A stretch of DNA of 6,964 bases from Scatomorpha merdavium (GTDB lineage: Bacteria; Bacillota; Clostridia; Oscillospirales; Oscillospiraceae), in NCBI GenBank assembly GCA_018711415.1, contig DVIJ01000074.1:1-6964 (forward strand), given 5' to 3'. Position numbers and translations under genes: made by a program. This document shows positions 5,480-6,964 of the stretch, one piece after another. Every line of letters begins with the position of its first letter. The stretch's first letter is position 1. Below the pieces are notes generated by a model. The model saw only the letters and a list, made by a program, of their open reading frames with translations, was not told where the DNA came from and searched no databases.

Positions 5480-6328
5480 ATGAAACTATTGACCTGCGAA
5501 TATAATGGAGAGACCTTTGCCGCCGTCAGCGACGGCAAAAAGGTGTATAGGGCCGCGGAGGATATGTACGCGCTCATAAAGTCCCTGGCCGGCAAACTGC
5601 CCGGGAATGAACTGCTGCACGGCGAGCCGATCGAGCTGGAAAAGGTCAAGCTGCTTGCTCCTATACCCGAACCCAGACAGGACGTCGTCTGCCTCGGGAT
5701 GAACTATATGGACCACAGCGCCGAGGCCGCCAAGTGGGGCAAGGACGACTTTGTCAAGAACGCGGGCAAGGCCGTGTACTTTTCAAAGCGCGCGGCCTGG
5801 ATAGTCGGCCCCGGCGGAGAGATAGACCCGCACTTCGACATAGTGGACGGCCTGGATTACGAGGCCGAGCTCGCCGTCGTGCTGGGCAGGGACGCATATA
5901 AGGTTGCAAAGGAGGACGCTTTCGACTACGTTCTGGGCTACAGCGTGCTCAACGACGTCTCCGCCAGGAACCTGCAGAAGGCGCACAAGCAGTTCTATTT
6001 CGGCAAGAGCCTCGACACGCATACGACAATGGGTCCCTGGATAGTCACGCGGGACGAGCTGCCGGGTGCGCCGGAGCTGGATATCAGGTGCTATATAAAC
6101 GGCGAGAAACGGCAGGATAGCAATACTCGTTATATGATCTTCGGCGTGGCGGAGGTCATATCCGAGCTGTCCCAGGGTATGACGCTCAAGGCCGGAACTA
6201 TCATCGCAATGGGCACTCCGGCAGGCGTGGGCATGGGCTTTGAGCCGCCCAAATACCTTGCCGAAGGAGACCTCGTGCGCTGCGAGATAGACGGTATCGG
6301 TGTTCTTGAAAACCGCGTAAAAAAATAA
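5480..6328 (+). CDS. Fumarylacetoacetate hydrolase (FAH) family enzyme
   Basis: This is a 282-residue cytoplasmic metal-dependent enzyme of the FAH superfamily, whose members cleave, hydrate, decarboxylate or isomerise beta-keto and 2-oxo acids. The short N-terminal domain spans about 1-60 and the catalytic fold 65-282. The conserved entry motif is CLGMNYMDHS (71-80), with H79 at the usual catalytic-histidine position. Metal ligands are E128 and E130 in DYEAEL and D159 in NDVSARN. FGKSLDT (174-180, K176) and MGTPAGVG (244-251) complete the active site. The length matches 2-hydroxyhepta-2,4-diene-1,7-dioate isomerase, fumarylpyruvate hydrolase and oxaloacetate decarboxylase-like members, which cannot be told apart here. 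No pathway genes surround it. A GAGAGGTG ribosome binding site overlaps the stop of the upstream zinc-ribbon gene, suggesting translational coupling. No terminator hairpin separates it from the rRNA promoter. Confidence 0.93.
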   Translation: MKLLTCEYNGETFAAVSDGKKVYRAAEDMYALIKSLAGKLPGNELLHGEPIELEKVKLLAPIPEPRQDVVCLGMNYMDHSAEAAKWGKDDFVKNAGKAVYFSKRAAWIVGPGGEIDPHFDIVDGLDYEAELAVVLGRDAYKVAKEDAFDYVLGYSVLNDVSARNLQKAHKQFYFGKSLDTHTTMGPWIVTRDELPGAPELDIRCYINGEKRQDSNTRYMIFGVAEVISELSQGMTLKAGTIIAMGTPAGVGMGFEPPKYLAEGDLVRCEIDGIGVLENRVKK

Positions 6329-6379
6329 TTGAAAAAATCGAAAAAAAGACTTGACATGCGGGAATCAAAATGCTATATT
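6325..6379 (+). promoter_or_regulatory. rRNA operon promoter with A-tract UP-like element
   Basis: TTGACA (6351-6356), a 17-bp spacer and TATATT (6374-6379) preceded by TGC give a perfect -35 and an extended -10. A-runs at 6332-6337 and 6341-6347 look like an UP element that recruits the RNA polymerase alpha subunit. Transcription would start near 6386. The strength fits an rrn operon. Confidence 0.9.
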
Positions 6380-6385
6380 AGCAAA

Positions 6386-6599
6386 GCACCTCACCGAGAG
6401 CGCCAAGCAAAAGCTCAAGGCTGAGGACGCAATGTGTACCTTGTAAATTAAACAATGTAAGCAAAAGCTTATGCAAATAAGCACCAGAGAAGGGACTTCT
6501 GGACGCGGTCTGAGAGGACCGCGGACAATTCTTTTGAATTAGCTGAGGAATCAGCTCAATAAGGTTTTAGCTGTGCTGCAAGGTACAGTTAAGATACAA
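6386..6599 (+). other. Precursor rRNA leader with serial hairpins
   Basis: This 214-base transcribed leader contains no open reading frame of note. Consecutive hairpins are visible: 6484-6502 (CCAGA/TCTGG), 6504-6523 (perfect 7-bp CGCGGTC/GACCGCG), 6527-6540 (AATTC-TTTT-GAATT), 6541-6556 (AGCTGA with a GGAA tetraloop) and 6569-6590 (8 bp with two G-U pairs). Further upstream CCTCA (6389-6393) can pair with TGAGG (6422-6426). Such leaders direct antitermination, RNase processing and early 16S folding. The full processing stem needs sequence downstream of 16S, outside this window. Confidence 0.8.
6435..6453 (+). promoter_or_regulatory. boxA-like rRNA antitermination element
   Basis: TGTACCTTGTAAATTAAAC sits about 50 nt into the leader. 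It resembles the E. coli boxA (TGCTCTTTAACAA) and the Firmicute TGTTCTTTGAAAACT leader element bound by NusB/NusE. Copies of AAGCAAAAGCT at 6405-6415 and 6459-6469 flank it, each able to form a tiny AGC-AAAA-GCT hairpin; the first is where boxB would be. Confidence 0.55.

Positions 6600-6964
<365 letters not shown>

Overview
The window looks like chromosomal DNA of a GC-rich, spore-forming Firmicute, most likely a member of Oscillospiraceae (clostridial cluster IV). Four things support this: the V1-V2 region of a 16S rRNA gene at the right edge, a T-box leader in front of thrS, a SleB-type cortex hydrolase gene with a sigma-G-like promoter, and AGGAGG-type ribosome binding sites. The genus cannot be fixed from what is visible. 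All complete genes lie on the + strand.

Region by region: positions 2-112 hold the last 36 codons of a tyrosine recombinase, probably the edge of an integrated element or its remnant. It is followed by a small cluster of TGGCGTA repeats. Next comes ychF (226-1320), a universal GTPase-fold ATPase. From 1321 to 1684 there is no gene but a complete regulatory unit: a hairpin region, a strong sigma-A promoter, and a threonine T-box riboswitch with an ACC specifier and mutually exclusive antiterminator and terminator. This controls thrS (1685-3439), a ThrRS that lacks the usual N-terminal TGS domain. A small lipoprotein gene follows 22 bases later and probably shares the thrS transcript. That transcript ends at a terminator at 4131-4171.

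The second half begins with sleB (4172-4846). Its candidate forespore promoter lies across the preceding terminator. A second terminator, which also overlaps a promoter, separates it from a two-gene unit: a zinc-ribbon membrane protein (4927-5469) and a fumarylacetoacetate-hydrolase-family enzyme (5480-6328). The right end is the start of an rRNA operon: an A-rich upstream element, a near-consensus extended -10 promoter, a leader of about 214 nt full of hairpins with a boxA-like element, and the first 365 or so bases of 16S rRNA.

The genes are mostly housekeeping (translation and its quality control, ribosome synthesis) with sporulation/germination and envelope genes between them. I see no CRISPR array, toxin-antitoxin pair, defence island or clearly new multi-gene system. 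The most unusual signals are regulatory: promoters folded into terminators at two consecutive intergenic gaps, an rRNA-leader hairpin that repeats 13 nt of 16S helix 12, and recombinase-adjacent repeats that may be integration-site DNA.
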